64,000 bases of DNA from assembly GCF_024662015.1 (NCBI RefSeq), contig NZ_CP102480.1, forward strand, positions 248,001-312,000. Reading direction: 5' to 3'. A program made the position numbers and the translations under genes. This DNA is from Nisaea acidiphila (lineage in GTDB: Bacteria; Pseudomonadota; Alphaproteobacteria; Thalassobaculales; Thalassobaculaceae). Under the pieces are notes generated by a model that made no database searches, had not been told where the DNA came from, and worked only from the letters and a program-made list of their open reading frames with translations. Below are positions 57,167 to 64,000 of this stretch, piece by piece; position 1 is the first letter of the stretch; every line of letters begins with the position of its first letter.

Positions 57167-58024
57167 TCAGACAGCTTTTGCCGATCCGTGCCAGGCATTG
57201 CGGATTGCGCCGGACATGGCGGAGGCCAGAGCTTTCGGAGCCCGTTCGCCGATCAGGATCGAGCGGTTCGAGACAGGCAGTAAAGGAAATCCCTCCTCCT
57301 GCCCGAGGACGGCAAGTCCGGGCCCGATGCACGAACTCGGCAGTACGCCGATTGCAAGCCCTGACCGGATCGCCGAAATCAGGCTCTCGAAACTCGCACC
57401 AAGATAAGCCTTTCGCCAGGACCGACCGATCGCATCAAGTGCCTCGACGGGAATACGTGGCCACCAACAACTCCGGTCCAGCAATGCCAGAGGCACCGGA
57501 ACAGCCGGGTCCGGGGCCATTCCCTCGCGGCAGCACCAGACCGTCGGTTCGGACATCAGGAAATCGCCGGGGACGTCTCCCGGACCGGAGCAGACAGCCA
57601 GGTCCAGTTCTCCGGCGCGAACCAGATCGGGATACCGCGAGGCGCAGCTCGATGCGACGACGGTTTCCACTTCCGGGTTGCGCGCAGCGAATTCCGCGAG
57701 TGCGCGCTCCAGAAGCTCACCGACGAAATCGTCCGGAATCCCGACCCGCAAGCGTCCGGCAAGAGGCACTTCAAATAGACGTCCCGCACGCTCGAGCTCC
57801 GTCAGCGCACGTCGCGCCGCAGGAAGGAACTTCCGGCCATTCACGCTCAGATCCATCCCGCGCGCACCACGCTCGAAGAGCGTCACACCGATTGCCGTTT
57901 CAAGCTTCTTCAACTGGACACTGATCGCGGACTGCGTACGGTTCAGTCTGTCCGCAGCGAGGGTGAGATTGCCAGCTTCGGCAATCTCCACAAAGGCCCT
58001 CAATTGTTCGTAGCTCGGCAGCAT
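57167..58024 (-). CDS. LysR family transcriptional regulator
   Basis: A 285-residue LysR protein: N-terminal winged helix (YEQLRAFVEIAEAGNLTLAADRLNRTQSAISVQLKKLE) and a periplasmic-binding-like effector domain starting at LAGRLRVGIPDDFVGELL. The ATG at 58024 puts MLPSYEQLRAF at the start, as usual for the family. It is divergent from the TauE/SafE gene and is its likely regulator. The effector is unknown. Confidence 0.9.
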   Translation of the reverse strand: MLPSYEQLRAFVEIAEAGNLTLAADRLNRTQSAISVQLKKLETAIGVTLFERGARGMDLSVNGRKFLPAARRALTELERAGRLFEVPLAGRLRVGIPDDFVGELLERALAEFAARNPEVETVVASSCASRYPDLVRAGELDLAVCSGPGDVPGDFLMSEPTVWCCREGMAPDPAVPVPLALLDRSCWWPRIPVEALDAIGRSWRKAYLGASFESLISAIRSGLAIGVLPSSCIGPGLAVLGQEEGFPLLPVSNRSILIGERAPKALASAMSGAIRNAWHGSAKAV

Positions 58025-58030
58025 GCGTTC

Positions 58031-58057
58031 GATTTTATTTATCGATTCGATCAAATC
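58031..58057. promoter_or_regulatory. possible LysR operator
   Basis: GATTT (58031-58035) and AAATC (58053-58057) are inverted half-sites around an AT-rich imperfect palindrome containing TCGATTCGA. It lies just in front of the LysR gene in the 113-base divergent gap, where LysR proteins normally bind. The match to the T-N11-A pattern is loose. Confidence 0.35.
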
Positions 58058-58137
58058 AATTCATTTTACTGAACGCCACCTTCGGCTTAGGTCTGAGCAG
58101 CGGCCGCACTTCACGCAACCGACTTCAAGGATCTCGC

Positions 58138-58899
58138 ATGTCTCCCGAAATTCTCGGCATCCTGCTCATGATCGGAATCTTCGCCGGCGCCTGGAACGCC
58201 ATTGCCGGCGGCGCCTCGCTGTTCACATTTCCCGCATTGATGGCCACCGGACTCCCGCCGATGGTCGCGAACGCGACGAACTACCTCGCCTTGCTGCCAT
58301 CCGGAGCGGCCGCCCTGCCCGCCTATAAGGACGAACTCAGAGACGCCGGCTGGCGCCTGGTGCCGTTGCTGGTGATCTCCGGACTCGGTGCCGTCGTCGG
58401 GTCGCTGCTGCTGACGGTTTCAGATCCGGACATGTTCCGCGAGATCGTCCCGTTTCTGCTGATGATCGCGACCGCTCTCTTCGCTTTCGGAGACCGCCTG
58501 AGGGCGACATTGCTCCAGACACTGGGCCACAGCCGCAGCCGCCTGCTGATCCTCGCGACGATGTTCGCCTTCTCGGTCTATGGCGGCTATTTCGGCGCCG
58601 GGCTCGGGATCATCCTGCTCGGAGTCGTGCAGGTGTTCGGCTTCGAGGGATATCACGCCGCCAACGGCGTGAAGAACCTGGTGGCCACCTTCTTCACCAT
58701 CCTGAGTGTCACGATCTTCGGCATCGGCGGCCTGATCTCGTGGCCGGCGGCGATCGCGATGATGACCGGCAGCACGATCGGCGGCTACCTCGGCGGCCGC
58801 CTCGCCAAACGCGTCAATACGCGCTGGCTGCGCACCGGGATCATATGCTTCGGTGTGATATTGGCGGCCGTGTATTTCCAGCGGATCTACCTGGCCTGA
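58138..58899 (+). CDS. TauE/SafE family sulfite/anion exporter
   Basis: A 253-residue protein with about eight helices of the TauE/SafE (DUF81) family: GAWNAIAGGASLFTFPALMATGLPPMVANATNYLALLP at the N-terminus and the repeat GGYFGAGLGIILLGVVQVFGFEGYHAANGVKNLVA in the second half. The two related halves are typical. Family members export sulfite, sulfoacetate or other organosulfur anions; the substrate is unknown here. Probably under control of the divergent LysR. Confidence 0.85.
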   Translation: MSPEILGILLMIGIFAGAWNAIAGGASLFTFPALMATGLPPMVANATNYLALLPSGAAALPAYKDELRDAGWRLVPLLVISGLGAVVGSLLLTVSDPDMFREIVPFLLMIATALFAFGDRLRATLLQTLGHSRSRLLILATMFAFSVYGGYFGAGLGIILLGVVQVFGFEGYHAANGVKNLVATFFTILSVTIFGIGGLISWPAAIAMMTGSTIGGYLGGRLAKRVNTRWLRTGIICFGVILAAVYFQRIYLA

Positions 58900-58992
58900 C
58901 CGGCGATCGGGGACCGTCCGATAAGAGCCCATGCTGGGGGCCTTTCCGAACCGGCGAGGCACCCAGCAGCGCAGCGGTGCGATATTCCGAAC

Positions 58993-59169
58993 TTATCCGC
59001 ACTTGGCGCCGGTATCCCCCGGCTCCACAACTTTCTCGCGGTTCTTTTCAGCCCATTCCGACACGGCATTCGCCGCCTTCGCTCCCGAATATCCCTTGGG
59101 CTTATTCAGCTTGAGTCCCTCTCCGTCACCCGGCGCGGCGAAAAAGCCGCCTTCCGGATGTGCGAGTGG
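58993..59169 (-). pseudogene. in-frame continuation after the TGA of the small exported protein gene
   Basis: Directly after the TGA at 59170-59172 the same frame stays open for 58 codons to a TAA at 58993. The translated stretch looks like real protein (PEGGFFAAPGDGEGLKLNKP, later NAVSEWAEKNREKVVEPGD and a final AKCG) and contains no early ATG, GTG or TTG that could start a separate gene. The simplest reading is that the TGA interrupts a gene of about 138 codons. Alternatives are stop-codon readthrough or a sequencing error. Confidence 0.5.
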
Positions 59170-59412
59170 TCAGTGTCCGTCCTTCTCATTCTCTGTGGTA
59201 AAGACGACCCGGCAGTTACCGAAAGCATTCTGCTTGTTCCGGTGAACCAGAAGATATCCCAGCTCGAAATTGAATTCGGATGGCCCGAGCTGCGCCTTGC
59301 CGTTCAGGCTGGGCACCGCGAAATACAGCTTCTCGGCGGCCGCCGCTACGTTCGGGAGGAAAACCACCGCCAATAGCCCTGCGGCGGCCAAACTGACGCG
59401 AAATTTATACAT
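59170..59412 (-). CDS. small exported protein, probably truncated by a TGA
   Basis: An 80-residue protein starting with a clear signal peptide (MYKFRVSLAAAGLLAVVFLP, cleavage near AAAA at 23-26), then LYFAVPSLNGKAQLGPSEFNFELGY-like beta-rich sequence with a single Cys in FGNCRVVF. I do not recognise the family. The open frame continues after the stop (58993-59169). The Shine-Dalgarno GGAGAG four bases before the ATG is part of a 12-bp inverted repeat, so translation may be controlled by leader folding. Confidence 0.6.
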   Translation of the reverse strand: MYKFRVSLAAAGLLAVVFLPNVAAAAEKLYFAVPSLNGKAQLGPSEFNFELGYLLVHRNKQNAFGNCRVVFTTENEKDGH

Positions 59413-59413
59413 G

Positions 59414-59474
59414 ATTCTCTCCGGGTTCGATTACGCACGAACGGACCTCGTCCCGGACCGTTCCCGGAGAGAAT
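59414..59474 (-). promoter_or_regulatory. structured leader that can sequester the Shine-Dalgarno
   Basis: On the minus strand, ATTCTCTCCGGG (59474-59463) is the exact complement of CCCGGAGAGAAT (59425-59414); the second arm contains the GGAGAG ribosome-binding site and ends one base before the ATG. Between them AACGGTCC (59462-59455) can pair with GGTCCGTT (59447-59440) with one mismatch. An AT-rich stretch (59475-59521) upstream probably holds the promoter. This resembles an RNA thermometer or a small translational riboswitch; no known class is recognised. Confidence 0.6.
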
Positions 59475-59521
59475 GAGTATTAAATTACTCAATTGCAACT
59501 TTAAATTGTAGATTTAATTAT

Positions 59522-60199
59522 TTATCGCGCACCACTCACCTCCGTCACCCCGATCATCGCGTCCCGGTGGACGAGCGCGGCGAGGTCCTCCTCGCTCATG
59601 CCGTCCGTCCCTGCGGGCCGCATCGGCAGCACGAAGTAGCGCATGTCCGCCGTGCTGTCGTGGACCCGCACCTCGCGATCGCCGGCGATCTCGGTGCCGA
59701 ACTCCTTCAGCACAGCGCGCGGCTCGCGCACCACGCGGGAACGGTAGGAACGGCTCTTGTACCAGTCCGGCGGAATGCCAAGGATCCATCGCGGATAGCA
59801 GGAGCAGAGGGTGCAGACGACGACATTGTGCACCTCCGGCGTGTTCTCCAGCACCACCAACTTCATCGGCCCGATATCGTGACCGGCTTCGGCGATCGCC
59901 TCTTTCGGTGTCTCGATGAGGCGTTTCTTGAAATCCGGATCGGTCCAGGCCCGCGCCACGACCTTCGCGCCGTTCGCCGGAACCCGGGCGTCCATCGCCT
60001 CGACCTCGGCGCGGATATCGTCCGGCGTCACCAGCCCCTTCTCGATCATCAGTTCACGCACCGCCTCTTCCATCAGGCGGTAGTAGGTCATCGTGTCGTC
60101 CTGATCCGGGCGATGCGGGTGATGGTGCTCGGGATCGTAGGGATGCAGGTGGTCGTGGTCATGACCATGGTGGTGACGATCGTGATGATTGCCGCTCAT
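59522..60199 (-). CDS. cobalt-type nitrile hydratase alpha / thiocyanate hydrolase gamma-like subunit
   Basis: A 225-residue catalytic subunit. The metal-binding motif is VCTLCSC (Cys129, Cys132, Ser133, Cys134), whose threonine marks the cobalt type (serine in iron types). The enzyme adds water to a nitrile to give an amide, or hydrolyses thiocyanate if it belongs to the SCNase branch. The first 29 residues hold 13 histidines (clusters HH, HHH, HHH), absent from typical family members that begin near MTYYRLMEEA (residue 37). The ATG at 60199 overlaps the stop of the preceding gene, which supports the long form. The extension may bind or store cobalt. Confidence 0.88.
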   Translation of the reverse strand: MSGNHHDRHHHGHDHDHLHPYDPEHHHPHRPDQDDTMTYYRLMEEAVRELMIEKGLVTPDDIRAEVEAMDARVPANGAKVVARAWTDPDFKKRLIETPKEAIAEAGHDIGPMKLVVLENTPEVHNVVVCTLCSCYPRWILGIPPDWYKSRSYRSRVVREPRAVLKEFGTEIAGDREVRVHDSTADMRYFVLPMRPAGTDGMSEEDLAALVHRDAMIGVTEVSGAR

Positions 60200-60498
60200 G
60201 CCCCGTCTCCCGCCGCATCGAGCCAGAACTCGAAGATCTCGATCTCGATTTTGTCAGCCTCGTTACCGTCGTAGTCCGGCCAGACGTCCTTCTGACGGAA
60301 GCGCACGCGATAAAGCGGAACTTCCGGCGTTCCCGGGCGGCCGAAGGCCAGCTCTTCCGGGTTCTTGAACGCGCCGCAGATGCGCTCGACAGTGCCGGAA
60401 AGGCCGCGAATGTAATAGGGCGTGCGGATATGGCTCGGCGGAGTCGGCGGGAACTGCTTATGCACCCGCACCCGGTCTCCCACGGCAAAACGAGGCAT
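60196..60498 (-). CDS. nitrile hydratase beta subunit, C-terminal half
   Basis: A 100-residue SH3-like protein equivalent to the last third of nitrile hydratase beta: MPRFAVGDRVRVHKQFPP, RTPYYIRGLSGTVERICGAF and LYRVRFRQKDVWPDYDG. In standard nitrile hydratases this domain is fused to the N-terminal half; separate genes are the arrangement of thiocyanate hydrolase (ScnA). It overlaps its upstream partner by 1 base (TGATG) and the alpha gene by 4 bases. Confidence 0.85.
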   Translation of the reverse strand: MPRFAVGDRVRVHKQFPPTPPSHIRTPYYIRGLSGTVERICGAFKNPEELAFGRPGTPEVPLYRVRFRQKDVWPDYDGNEADKIEIEIFEFWLDAAGDGA

Positions 60499-60857
60499 CA
60501 GCAGCCTCCCCCAGCGGCGCCGCCCGGCATCACGCCGTCCGGATAGCGCGCCCGCACCTCTTCCATCTTCGCACCGAGTTCATCCGCGGTGAACACGCCG
60601 CGCTCCAGCAGCGTGTTGGTCACCGAGGAAATCCAGCGCTCGTAATAGGTCATCTCGTCGTAAGCCTCGGGCGGAAGCGCTTCGATGCCCTTGCGGAGCT
60701 GATCGACGGTCATCAGCTTCAGCCTGTTGGTGCAAAGCATCATGAGAGCGTCGACACGCTTTTCCCAGAGCGCGTAATCGTGCTCCGCGCGGTCGATCTC
60801 GCCGCCGTCCAGGCCGCCCATATCGTGATGCCCGCGCGCGGTGAAATCGCGTTCCAT
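60498..60857 (-). CDS. nitrile hydratase beta subunit, N-terminal half
   Basis: A 119-residue protein equivalent to the helical N-terminal part of nitrile hydratase beta (ScnB-like): ARGHHDMGGLDGG near the start, then EKRVDALMMLC and MTYYERWISSVTNTLLERGVFTADEL. It ends in a glycine-rich tail. The ATG at 60857 has GGGAG upstream. As first gene of the three it sets the operon order beta-N, beta-C, alpha, the same as scnB-scnA-scnC. It could in principle also be an activator-type homologue of the beta N-terminus. Confidence 0.82.
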   Translation of the reverse strand: MERDFTARGHHDMGGLDGGEIDRAEHDYALWEKRVDALMMLCTNRLKLMTVDQLRKGIEALPPEAYDEMTYYERWISSVTNTLLERGVFTADELGAKMEEVRARYPDGVMPGGAAGGGC

Positions 60858-60927
60858 GGCGTTCGCTCCCTCTTGTCCCTCGAAGGTTATCTTGCCAGAG
60901 GCGCCTTTCGGCGCAAGCCCGGAGGGA

Positions 60928-61599
60928 TCACGGTTTGACGAGGCAGATGGCGAGCCCGTCATACCCTTTCATTCCGACGAGCTGCAGTGCCGTCGCATCG
61001 ACCCGCCGCTCGCTCGAGATGAGGTCGAGAACGGCCCGCACACCCTGCACGTTCTCGTCGCGGGTTGCCGCGTCGAGCACACGGCCGCCGCGCACCACAT
61101 TGTCGATCAGGATCAGACCGCCCGGGCGGACCAGCTTCAGGGCCCATTCGAAGTAGCCGGGATTGTTCTTCTTGTCGGCGTCGATGAAGGCAAGATCGAA
61201 CGGGCCAATCCCGTCCGCAGCGACTCCCGGCAGGCTCTCCATCGCGGCGCCGACGCGGACCTCGATCCGCTCCGCCAGCCCCGCGTCGCGGAAATTCGCG
61301 CGCGCCACCTCGGCATGCAGCGGCTCGAATTCGAGCGTCACCACCTTGCCGTCCTCCGGCAGAGCACTCGCGAACCAGAGCGTGCTGTAGCCGCCGAGCG
61401 TGCCGACCTCGAGCACTTTCTTCGCACCGATCATGCGGGCCAGAAGATGCAGGAACTTGCCGACATTGGCGGAGACGCTGATCGCCGGCAGATTGGACGC
61501 GTCGCTCGCATCCAGCGCCTTCTGGAATGCCGTCTGCTCCGGCACCAGGGTTTCGGTGAAGTATCCGTCGACGGCTTCCCAGGTCTGCCGGTCGCTCAT
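60928..61599 (-). CDS. SAM-dependent O-methyltransferase
   Basis: A 223-residue methyltransferase of the caffeoyl-CoA / catechol O-methyltransferase family 3 type: KKVLEVGTLGGYSTLWFA (motif I), VVTLEFEPLHAEVARANF, PFDLAFIDADKKNNPGYFEWAL with the Asp metal ligand, and GGLILIDNVVRGGRV. The start at 61599 overlaps the stop of the M81 gene (ATGA), so they are co-translated. Substrate probably a small hydroxylated molecule, unknown. Confidence 0.88.
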   Translation of the reverse strand: MSDRQTWEAVDGYFTETLVPEQTAFQKALDASDASNLPAISVSANVGKFLHLLARMIGAKKVLEVGTLGGYSTLWFASALPEDGKVVTLEFEPLHAEVARANFRDAGLAERIEVRVGAAMESLPGVAADGIGPFDLAFIDADKKNNPGYFEWALKLVRPGGLILIDNVVRGGRVLDAATRDENVQGVRAVLDLISSERRVDATALQLVGMKGYDGLAICLVKP

Positions 61600-63137
61600 G
61601 CCTTGCTCCTGTCCCAGACCGCCTTCTCTCCGTCCACCGGGAAGAAGGGGCGTTGCACGTATTTCCAGTCGAAATTGGCGAGGTTCGGCGAGGTCAGCCC
61701 CGGCACATCCACCTCCACGATCCGCTCCGGCGGGAACATGTGGGCGAAGCCGGCGCGGAAATGGCCACGCGATTTCACGACGATGCAGCGCTCTCCGTCC
61801 GGATCGATGCCGAAAGCGGAGAGATAGTCCGGAGAGAGGCACTGCGTCCGTTTGGTGATGCAGACCAGCTTGATGCCGCCGATCTTCAGCACTGCGGTCG
61901 CGCCGAGATCGGTGGTCTTGCCCTCGACCATGCCGTGATTGCCGACGAAGATCCCATCGGAGAGATGCAGGACCTCGGCGGAAACGTCGAGCTTGTCGGA
62001 GAACGCGTTCTCCTCCTCCGCGTTCAGCGTGATGTCGATCGTCGCCCCGACGCCCGCCTTCTCCGCCGCTTTCACGGCAGCCGGATCGTAGAATACCGCG
62101 AGGGTGCAGCCTGTGACGCCAGCTTCAAGGAAGGATTTCAGGATATAGGTCGTATTGCCGCGACCGCCGCCCCCCGGATTGTCCGCCGGGTCGGCGAAGA
62201 GGACGGTCTCGCGGCTCATGTCGTCGCCAACCGCCTTGGCGAGCGCGGCCGCCTCGTCGAGCGGCATCATCTTCGGTACATAGCGGTGCCGGTCGGCCCA
62301 GGCCGCCTCCGCGAGGTCGGTCGCTACCTCTCTCGCGTCCGTCTCGTTGCCCCGCGTCGTGACGATCACCGTCATGCCGTTCTTCGGCGTATCGCAGAAG
62401 GCGAAGCCGGACAGGCAGGTCACGTTCATCACGCTCTCGTCGAGCTTGGTCTGGCCGAGCCGGATCAGATCGCCATAGGGATGTCCCTCCGCCGTCAATT
62501 GAGTGACGGACGGCGCGACCAGCGGCAGGCGCACCTTGTAGGCGGCCGTCTTCACCCCGCCGAACATCTCCAGCATCGCCTTCGCCGCCTCGCAACCGCG
62601 TTCGTAGAGATCGACATGCGGATTGGTGCGGTAGCCGATCATCAGGTCGGTCGCCTCCATCATCTCACCGGAGACGTTGGCATGGAGATCGAGGGTGGCG
62701 ATCACCGGCACGTCCGGGCCGACCACCTCACGCACCAGCCGGAAGACGTCGCCGTCCGGATCGTGCGTGTGGGTCGCGCAGGCGCCGCCATGCTGGCAGA
62801 TATAAACGCCGTCGACCGCGCCGCCCGCTTCGAGATCGGACCGAAGCTCGCCGAGAAACTCCTTGAAGAATGTCTCCTCGACCGGTCCCGCCGGGGTCGA
62901 GCCGATCACCAGCGCCGGCACAGGCTCCCAGCCCGTCGGGCCGCCGAGTTGCTCGTCCATGATGTCGTAGAAGCCGCAGATCCCGAGATGGATCGAGGGA
63001 TATTCTGCCCGGGCCTGAAGATCGATCTCCTTGCCCCGAAAGTACATGTTCTCCTCGAAATCCGCCCTGGAACAGGTCGGGGCGAAGCGGTTGGATTCGA
63101 GATTGAACCCGCAGATTGCGATGCGTTTCTTACTCAT
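61596..63137 (-). CDS. M81 family metallopeptidase (MlrC-like)
   Basis: A 513-residue protein of the MlrC/DUF1485 family. The metal site is seen as TLDLHANVS (Asp150, His152) and TNPHVDLYERG (His174), the same spacing as the zinc ligands described for MlrC, plus GGGGRGNTT and VGNHGM in the C-terminal domain. MlrC breaks down linearised microcystin in sphingomonads, but most homologues occur where no microcystin use is known and their substrate is undefined. It is coupled to the O-methyltransferase gene. Confidence 0.88.
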   Translation of the reverse strand: MSKKRIAICGFNLESNRFAPTCSRADFEENMYFRGKEIDLQARAEYPSIHLGICGFYDIMDEQLGGPTGWEPVPALVIGSTPAGPVEETFFKEFLGELRSDLEAGGAVDGVYICQHGGACATHTHDPDGDVFRLVREVVGPDVPVIATLDLHANVSGEMMEATDLMIGYRTNPHVDLYERGCEAAKAMLEMFGGVKTAAYKVRLPLVAPSVTQLTAEGHPYGDLIRLGQTKLDESVMNVTCLSGFAFCDTPKNGMTVIVTTRGNETDAREVATDLAEAAWADRHRYVPKMMPLDEAAALAKAVGDDMSRETVLFADPADNPGGGGRGNTTYILKSFLEAGVTGCTLAVFYDPAAVKAAEKAGVGATIDITLNAEEENAFSDKLDVSAEVLHLSDGIFVGNHGMVEGKTTDLGATAVLKIGGIKLVCITKRTQCLSPDYLSAFGIDPDGERCIVVKSRGHFRAGFAHMFPPERIVEVDVPGLTSPNLANFDWKYVQRPFFPVDGEKAVWDRSKA

Positions 63138-63251
63138 GGAAAGCCGGTCCCGGGAAAGGCGAGGACAAAGGGTGGGAAGAGGACTTTAGACCAAACCGCG
63201 AGTTCTGCCGACCCCCTCACCTGCCCTTTTTCTCCCTTCCCTGTAACCGAC

Positions 63252-64000
63252 TTATCGGGAACGCGGCTCGCCTTCCGGCTCCCGTTTCAGCACCGCCTCA
63301 ATCTCTTCCATGACATCCTGAGAAAACCGGCCATGGTCGAGAGCACCGATATTTTCTTCGACCTGCGCGGCGGTTCGTCCCCCCGGGATCGGAAGGTTCC
63401 CGGACGACTTCGTCATGAGCCAACAAAGGCTTCCCTGGGCCAAAGTACGCCCTCCGCTCGTCAGAAGTTCCCGGACGGCATCGAGATCCGCCAGATATCC
63501 CGCTCCGGGTTTGCCATCCCTGAAATAGTCACGCGTCTCCGAGTTCATCGACCGGATGTCGTCGGCCGGCACCGAACTATCGGCAAGGTATTTTCCGGTT
63601 AGAACCCCCATCGCGAGCGGCGAGCGGATGAAACCGACCAGCCCGTTCTTTTCAAGCGTCGCCTGCATGCTCGGCGCATCGAAAAACACATTCATAACAT
63701 GCTGAACTGCGGCGAACCCGTCCCTTCCGGCCATCGCTTCGACCCGCGCCGGGAAATCCGTACTCCATCCGAACGCGCGAACCTTGCCCGCGGCACGGGC
63801 CTTCGCGAAGATCTCGAAAATCGGTTCCGCGCGCTCCACCGGCAGATCGTTGTGATGCAGAAACAGCATGTCGATACGGTCCCGTCGGAGCCGCCGGAGG
63901 CAGTCTTCTATCGAAGCGACAATTTGGGCCGGATCGGTGACATCGCCGCCGATCTGCTTCGTTCTTTCGTCAAAGCTCATACCGACCTTGGTCGCGATGA
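63252..64000 (-). CDS. aldo/keto reductase, partial (5' end outside window)
   Basis: The C-terminal 249 residues of an NAD(P)H-dependent aldo/keto reductase. In-frame residues IATKVG at the window edge are the conserved strand before the catalytic lysine region, so the gene starts beyond base 64000. Seen are IEDCLRRLRRDRIDMLFLHHND (with the catalytic His region), VRAFGWSTDFP, GFIRSPLAMGVLTGKYL and the cofactor-binding PIPGGRTAAQVEENIGAL. The substrate is unknown. Confidence 0.88.
   Translation of the reverse strand, partial: IATKVGMSFDERTKQIGGDVTDPAQIVASIEDCLRRLRRDRIDMLFLHHNDLPVERAEPIFEIFAKARAAGKVRAFGWSTDFPARVEAMAGRDGFAAVQHVMNVFFDAPSMQATLEKNGLVGFIRSPLAMGVLTGKYLADSSVPADDIRSMNSETRDYFRDGKPGAGYLADLDAVRELLTSGGRTLAQGSLCWLMTKSSGNLPIPGGRTAAQVEENIGALDHGRFSQDVMEEIEAVLKREPEGEPRSR

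Noticed and set aside
58932-58968. TGCTGGG/CCCAGCA inverted repeat after the TauE/SafE gene
   Set aside because: Seven-base stem with a 23-base loop and no U-tract; too weak to call a terminator.
59170-59172. Selenocysteine codon at the TGA of the small exported protein
   Set aside because: The nearby stem has a U-rich loop without the features of bacterial SECIS elements, and no selenoprotein machinery is seen; formate dehydrogenase here uses Cys. Kept only as a remote alternative.
61653-63602. 649-codon open frame on the plus strand opposite the M81 gene
   Set aside because: Antisense to a clear MlrC-family protein; arginine/aspartate-rich translation without any recognisable domain, as expected for shadow frames in GC-rich DNA.

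Overview
The window is a GC-rich chromosomal stretch of an alphaproteobacterium, most likely a Rhodospirillales-type (possibly marine) organism. The evidence is gene order and family content. There is a trpG-trpD-trpC-moaC-moeA-lexA run, an rpsB-tsf-pyrH-frr-uppS-cdsA-dxr-rseP-bamA-ompH-lpxD-fabZ-lpxA-lpxI-lpxB superoperon, LpxI rather than LpxH, HspQ, a DUF2336 protein, and a GTTC-N7-GTTC SOS box at lexA. No genus can be assigned from the sequence alone. I see no tRNA, rRNA, CRISPR array, insertion sequence or prophage.

Layout. 1-3 kb: end of a cbb3-oxidase assembly cluster (ccoI, ccoS), a secreted esterase, and a DUF2189 membrane protein divergent from a small protein across a perfect FNR box. 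3-9 kb: an oligopeptide-type ABC importer (binding protein and two permeases, no ATPase genes), a SAM methyltransferase, hspQ and an MFS transporter. 9-14 kb: a compact phosphorelay set (PAS histidine kinase, Hpt-pseudoreceiver, CheY-like receiver, stand-alone Hpt, DUF2336 protein). 14-21 kb: MBL hydrolase, pcaD-like lactonase, FG-GAP protein, fumarylacetoacetase-family hydrolase and a TctABC tricarboxylate-type transporter. 21.6-27 kb: a two-gene NAD-dependent formate dehydrogenase of the fused type, plus a UspA protein. 27-30 kb: pyruvate phosphate dikinase. 30-36.8 kb: GNAT and YibQ-type genes, then trpGDC, moaC, moeA and lexA. 36.8-42.3 kb: a hypothetical gene, comEC, gltX and gltA. 42.3-57 kb: the translation / isoprenoid / outer-membrane / lipid A superoperon on the minus strand. 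57-64 kb: a LysR-TauE pair, a small exported-protein gene with an in-frame stop and a structured leader, a three-gene cobalt-type nitrile hydratase / thiocyanate hydrolase locus, an O-methyltransferase overlapping an MlrC-like M81 metalloprotein, and a partial aldo/keto reductase.

How it fits together. The core genes cover tryptophan and molybdenum-cofactor synthesis, SOS control, tRNA charging, TCA entry, ribosome and elongation-factor production, isoprenoid and phospholipid precursors, outer-membrane assembly and lipid A. The accessory genes suggest a heterotroph using organic acids and aromatic breakdown products, oxidising formate with an Fe-S flavoprotein dehydrogenase whose Mo/W cofactor moaC and moeA would help supply, and adjusting respiration to oxygen through FNR.

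The parts most worth a second look are: the leader at 59414-59474 that can pair with the Shine-Dalgarno of a small exported protein whose frame continues past a TGA; the split-beta cobalt hydratase with a 13-histidine N-terminus; the phosphorelay with a receiver lacking its phosphoacceptor aspartate; and three phased GTATAC operators between tctC and fdhB.
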